Assembly: GCA_026826555.1 (NCBI GenBank)
Contig: JAKSZT010054215.1
Location: 19,823,673-19,887,672, forward strand
Source of the DNA: Tolypeutes matacus
Lineage: Eukaryota > Chordata > Mammalia > Cingulata > Chlamyphoridae
Direction of reading: 5' to 3'
DNA length: 64,000 nt
Within the stretch, counting starts at the first letter, position 1, and every line of letters starts with the position of its first letter. This document shows, piece after piece, positions 60,210-64,000 of the stretch. Both the position numbers and the translations under genes were made by a program. The notes under the pieces are model-generated. The model saw only the letters and a program-made list of their open reading frames with translations, did not search any database and was not told the DNA's origin.

Positions 60210-60690
60210 TGGCCTTCATCAATATTGGGCAGGTAGCAGACTAATCACATAAATTGCTGTTTTCACTGGCTTCTTTTCACCTTTTTCTTTCCCACTTACA
60301 AATAGCTCCTGCAGGCCCATCTCATAAGGTGCTGCTTTAGCTTTGGCTGGTAAAAAGCTAGCCGGTGGGTAGTATATCTTTCGGTATTAATGTTCTATTC
60401 ATCCAGCACAAAACCCCTTCTGAGGATGTAAAATGTAATTACCTTCCCTCACAGCTCACTCTGCCTTCTTGGAATAACCTGAGACACTTCATTGCGGTCT
60501 GGTTTTAATTGCTGGAAATTGGAAAGCAAATGGCTGCAGTGCGGCACTCGAAATGCGAGTGGGCGCTGTTCTTATCAGTATTTTTTTCACATATCGCCTG
60601 GCTTAATAATCAACCTTCTGTCCTCAGAAAACCCAGGGATATAAATCTTGTATTTAATGAGGGCACTGGGCTGAAAAACAAACTTGTTTT
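60210..60690. promoter_or_regulatory. Candidate conserved non-coding element
   Basis: About 480 bases with no repeat I recognise, balanced composition, and clusters of binding-site-like words: taattgctgg/ttaattg (homeodomain), cttatc (GATA), attgcgg, ataaatctt. A CpG-containing hairpin cactcg-aaatg-cgagtg lies at 60545-60561. Inference only; no alignment is available. Confidence 0.35.
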
Positions 60691-60756
60691 GCTCTGGGAA
60701 AGACCCCTCGCCTCCCCATCCCAGCTCCAGGAACCCCATGCTGGGAAGCAGATATA

Positions 60757-60985
60757 ATGTGCTGGCCAGGGAAGATCGTTTTGAGGTCTGAAAGGCAGAA
60801 GTTTAAATCCTGTGTAGATTGCCTTTAGGGAAACTCCTAATTCTCTGTGGCTGTTTTCTCTACTATAAAACAAGAAAAATATCCATACCTTCCAAATAGG
60901 AGAGCTGTCAGCACTAGATTAAATGGTATAATTATTTCTAAAGTGCCTGGCATATCATGAGTAATCAGTAATAATATTTACCTTG
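60757..60985 (+). mobile_element. MIR SINE, nearly full length
   Basis: tctgaaaggcagaagtttaaatcctgtg, aactcctaattctctgtggctgttttctc and taaagtgcctggcatatcatgagtaatcag follow the MIR order. Confidence 0.8.
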
Positions 60986-61475
60986 TGGAAGTTTTGTTCA
61001 TATAAATACTGAGTTAAAGTAGCACTATCAAGTTCTTGTGAGTAAATGAAACTCAGATTTCCTAATACCAAAAACAAAAGCAGCAGGAGTTAACTTCTGT
61101 CCTCCAAATTAACAAATTTTCACTCTGCTCTCAGGGAAGAGGCTTTCAGGATCCCCTGCTAAAAAACATTCTGACCCAAATCTAGTTAAGTCCAAATTAA
61201 TAGACAGGAGCCTTCTTTCTATTCCTTGAGGTGGTATAAAGTAAATCAGGACCCATATTTTATATGAATACCTGCAAGAGGCTTCGGGCAGTCAAACAGG
61301 ATTCGCAAAACCTATTATATACGGGGGTTAAAATAAGTGATTTACCATCGCACAGAGTTTACAAATTAAAAACAGAAGTTCCCAGCAAGGAAAAAAAAAC
61401 AAAACTGCTACTTCCCCTCCCAGCTCCACCATTATTCCACCGCCTTCCTTCAAAATGTTTCCTTTTAGTCTAATC

Positions 61476-61554
61476 TAATTAGTACCAGGGATTGAACACA
61501 GGACCTCGTACTTAGAAAGCAGGTGCACAGCCACTCGAGCTACATCCACTCCCC
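61476..61554 (-). mobile_element. tRNA-like SINE, antisense, short type
   Basis: gtaccagggattgaacacaggacctcgtacttagaaagcagg then actcgagctacatccactcccc are the reverse complement of the tRNA-like head. Near-identical flanks TTAGTCTAATC (61465-61475) and TTAGCCTAATC (61555-61565). Confidence 0.85.
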
Positions 61555-61629
61555 TTAGCCTAATCCTAAATGATCAAGATCTCCCATACTTTTGTAGGGA
61601 AGCCACTATCCACCCCTCCGTCTCGAAGG

Positions 61630-61810
61630 GAAGGTTAACCAGCATTTACTGAGCACTGACTATGCACATTTTTAACTCATTTGATTTTCACGATGGTTTA
61701 AAATAGGTGTGTCTTACACCATTTCCTAAGCAAACAAAGATCAAGGAATTTATACAGAATTCCACAAAACGTTAAGTAGCAAAACAACTGACTGACTCCA
61801 AAGCCAATGA
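61630..61810 (-). mobile_element. MIR relic, antisense
   Basis: catttactgagcactgactatgcac, ttttcacgatggtttaaaataggtgtg and aaaacaactgactgactccaaagcc follow the antisense MIR order. Confidence 0.65.
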
Positions 61811-62650
61811 CAGCAGTGGGACAGGAACATTGTTGTTTCAAAAATAGCTGAGTAAGACGTGAAGCTGGAAATGGGCAAATCTCTTCAGCTGCATTAGAGA
61901 TCATTAGTAAGGGAGTATAACAGGATGGGCAGACGCTCAAGAACTAGATGAAATATCAAGGGAGTATTTGCCTGTTTCGTTTTGGATCCAAACCCAATCC
62001 CAGGCTCACTGCCCTGTGCCATTTCTAATCACAGAATATAGAGCGGCCTGGGCCTGGGCGTGCCTGTGAAAAGAGGGGCTGCGGGAGCCAGAGCGTTCGG
62101 TTAATAACTTACTAAGTAAAGGAACCCGGAATCCCCACCTACAGCCCCATCAGCTCTGTTTCTCTGGTGTTTTGACGACCAGTGAAGGAAGAACATAATT
62201 ATAGGTGGGTAGGAATGTACTCGCTCTGAATTTTCTAAACTGACTTCTGAAAGCATGATCTATTGCATGAGAATATCCCAGTGATGACGTGGGAGGGTGT
62301 GTTCTGTCAGGTGATCCTATCTATTTTCAGCCACACGAGAAGCAGCTCTGACAGAATGACACCAGCCACCGGCTACAGCAGAATGCATGGGAATTCCAAG
62401 AAAGTGCTCATGAGTTTTCACCCTGTCTCCTCTGAGTCATTTGGGAGAGCAATCCAGAAAACAGATTTTCCCCCCTTTGGCCTTTTAAATCCCACTCCGC
62501 TGCTTGCTGCTTCTTTTTGCAAACCCTTCACGACCCTCATACTCTTGGAAATGAGGTAGGAAGGCAGGGTGGCAGGAAAGGGAGTGCAATGGGAAAACCT
62601 CAGGCCCTTTTGCCATACCATTTTCCGATTCAAACCACAGGGAAGCTTAA
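61811..62650. other. No gene seen
   Basis: Unique-looking sequence with somewhat more CpG than average (tgacgtggg at about 62284). The frames at 62263-62559 and 62418-62714 are opposed and not gene-like. Confidence 0.4.
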
Positions 62651-62668
62651 AGATGATACGAGTCTCTT

Positions 62669-63151
62669 TTTTGTTGTTGTTGTTGTTTGTTTGTTGTTTA
62701 TTTACTTTATTCATTTTTTAAAAAACCCTTCCCCATTTTGCTGTTTTTTGTGTCCATTCGCTGGGCAATTCTCTGTGTCTGTTTCCTGCCATCTCTTCTC
62801 ATCCTCCTCCTCCAGTCTTCACCAGTCCAGTCTTCACCAGGATTCGATCCTGGAGACTTCTGATGTAGGAGAGAGAAGTGTTCTGCCATCTGCACCACCT
62901 CGGTTCCTGGTTTTCGGAGCTTTCAGAGCATCTCGTCTTGTCTCTCCCCTGCGTCTCTCTCCTGTTCCGTCATCATCTTGCTGCATGGCTCCCGGGGCCT
63001 GGCGGCTCACCCGCACACAGAGCCTGGCAGCCCATGCGCCTTCTATATATATATTTTTTTATTTTACCGGGAGGTCCCGGGGATCGAACCCAGGTCCCTC
63101 CATATGGCAGACGGACGCCCAACCATTTGAGCCACATCCGCCCGCCCCCCT
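62669..63151 (-). mobile_element. Dimeric DAS-type SINE, antisense
   Basis: Minus strand: first head gggcggatgtggctcaaatg with B box gggttcgatcccc, linker with 'ccgggagccatgcagcaagatgatga', second head aggaaccgaggtggtgcaga with aggatcgaatcc, then an A-rich tail. A perfect 10-base duplication CGAGTCTCTT flanks it (62659-62668, 63152-63161). The 243-codon frame at 62517-63248 is only this element read backwards. Confidence 0.95.
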
Positions 63152-63161
63152 CGAGTCTCTT

Positions 63162-63517
63162 GATTTCAGAGGACTAACTGGTTCAGTGAGACTTCTTTAC
63201 CCAAGGTCTTCTTCAGCAATGTGTCCCCCCTCATTAAGAATTCTATAATATATACGTTTAGGAAATGAGTCCAAGTTGAAGGGAAATTCATCTGCTAAAG
63301 ACAGTGATCCGCGATTCCAGTTGCAGAGCCCTGGTTGGCAGGCTGGGATAAAGGGGTGGGAGGTTTGCAAAGTAAATGCAAGGAATCCTACAACCCAAGT
63401 CCCAGCACACAGGAACTTTAGAATGAAGAACTAACTTGTCTCGGACATATAGAAGGACAGATGATGGATAATTTGCAAATATACAAACACCTGAAATTTT
63501 CTTTTAAATACAAACGC
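63162..63517. other. No gene seen
   Basis: Unique sequence between two SINEs. Confidence 0.4.
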
Positions 63518-63605
63518 AGAGAAGCAGGTGTAGCTCAGTAGTTGGGTGCCTGCTTCTCATTTATGAGGTCCCGGGTTCAATCCCCTGTACCTCCTTTAAA
63601 AAAGA
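63518..63605 (+). mobile_element. tRNA-like SINE, sense, short type
   Basis: gagaagcaggtgtagctcag, ggtgcctgcttctcatttatgaggtcccgggttcaatcccctgtacctcc with A-rich end. Both boxes (A-box region 'agctcagtagttgg', B box ggttcaatcc) are intact. Duplication not resolved. Confidence 0.85.
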
Positions 63606-64000
63606 TATATAAGATACACTATATGTTTTAATACCTAGTAGCTTTTATCAGTCAACAGATTGAATTATGTGGCATCTTGACATTTTATAATCTCAAAAAA
63701 TGTAGTTTTACTTGAAGATTGTAAATCTGTGCCTGGGCTTCATGTCTCACTACTTACATAAAACAGCATTAAAGGGTATTTTAGCAAAAGTAATTAGCAC
63801 CTAGGATTCACTTGTGGTTCTGCAAGAGGCTTAGGGACAGCAGTTACTCTCTCAAGGACCGTCAAATCAAATCCTGTAGATTGATTTTTACCTGTGAGGC
63901 ACCCCCCCCCCCAACCTCTGCAATGCAAAACCCTTCACCTCTGCGAGCTGGCGGTATTGTTATGTATCTTCTTTGTCCTCCATCCCGCAGTTCTCCAGCT
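63606..64000. other. No gene seen
   Basis: Unique sequence with a C run at 63901-63911. Confidence 0.4.

Noticed and set aside
62517..63248. Longest open frame in the window (243 codons, +)
   Set aside because: It lies almost wholly within an antisense dimeric SINE flanked by a perfect duplication; low-complexity serine/proline composition and no domain.
63518..63605. tRNA gene
   Set aside because: The A and B boxes belong to a SINE head; the cloverleaf cannot be completed and an A-rich tail follows.

Overview
The window is mammalian nuclear DNA, almost entirely non-coding and dense in interspersed repeats. It carries at least fifteen copies of tRNA-derived SINEs whose heads read like 'gcggatgtggctcaa.tggttgggcg' with a B box such as 'gggttcgat/cggttc'. 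This is the xenarthran DAS-type SINE look (armadillo is the best guess; sloth or anteater is not excluded). Several lie inside L1, L2 or ERVL-MaLR (MLT-type) sequence, which fits a placental genome. Most open frames in the window are chance frames or frames inside repeats.

The only protein-coding signal I trust is the 3' end of one + strand gene. An internal exon of 34 codons (15810-15911, phase 0 at both ends) is followed by an 8,975-base intron and a terminal exon of 34 codons plus stop (24887-24991). Both have strong splice sites. The joined 68-residue C-terminus ends in a basic, Gln-rich tail. I do not recognise the protein. Bases 1-15809 are therefore probably intron or upstream sequence of that gene, and bases after about 25.8 kb are probably intergenic, or intronic to something not visible here.

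Layout: 0.26-2.6 kb, old L1 with SINE insertions; 2.6-4 kb, SINEs between a perfect 20-base inverted repeat; 4.8-5.2 kb, MaLR-like LTR; 7.3 kb, hAT MITE with exact 8-base target-site duplication (TSD); 8.2 and 11.0 kb, SINEs; 11.3-12.0 kb, L2 split by an MLT1 piece; 15.8-25.8 kb, gene 3' end, whose intron holds an L1 3' end, a ~140-base tandem duplication, a GC-rich antisense ERV LTR and a dimeric SINE; 25.8-31.7 kb, dimeric SINE, several L1 3' ends, a candidate LTR and an MLT1 LTR; 33.5-38.8 kb, two antisense LTRs, SINEs, a tiny L1 and a half-L1-like (HAL1) element; 40.8-45.4 kb, LTR, dimeric SINE, CpG-rich LTR-like DNA and a three-layer L1 nest; 47.8-51.9 kb, L1 pieces and two LTRs; 53-63.6 kb, MIR/L2 relics, an MLT-like LTR, a candidate conserved non-coding element near 60.2-60.7 kb and further SINEs.

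Repeat names are from memory of consensus sequences; boundaries are base-precise only where a TSD is quoted and otherwise good to about 20-50 bases. I see no CRISPR array, operon, intact retroviral gene, rRNA or functional tRNA gene.
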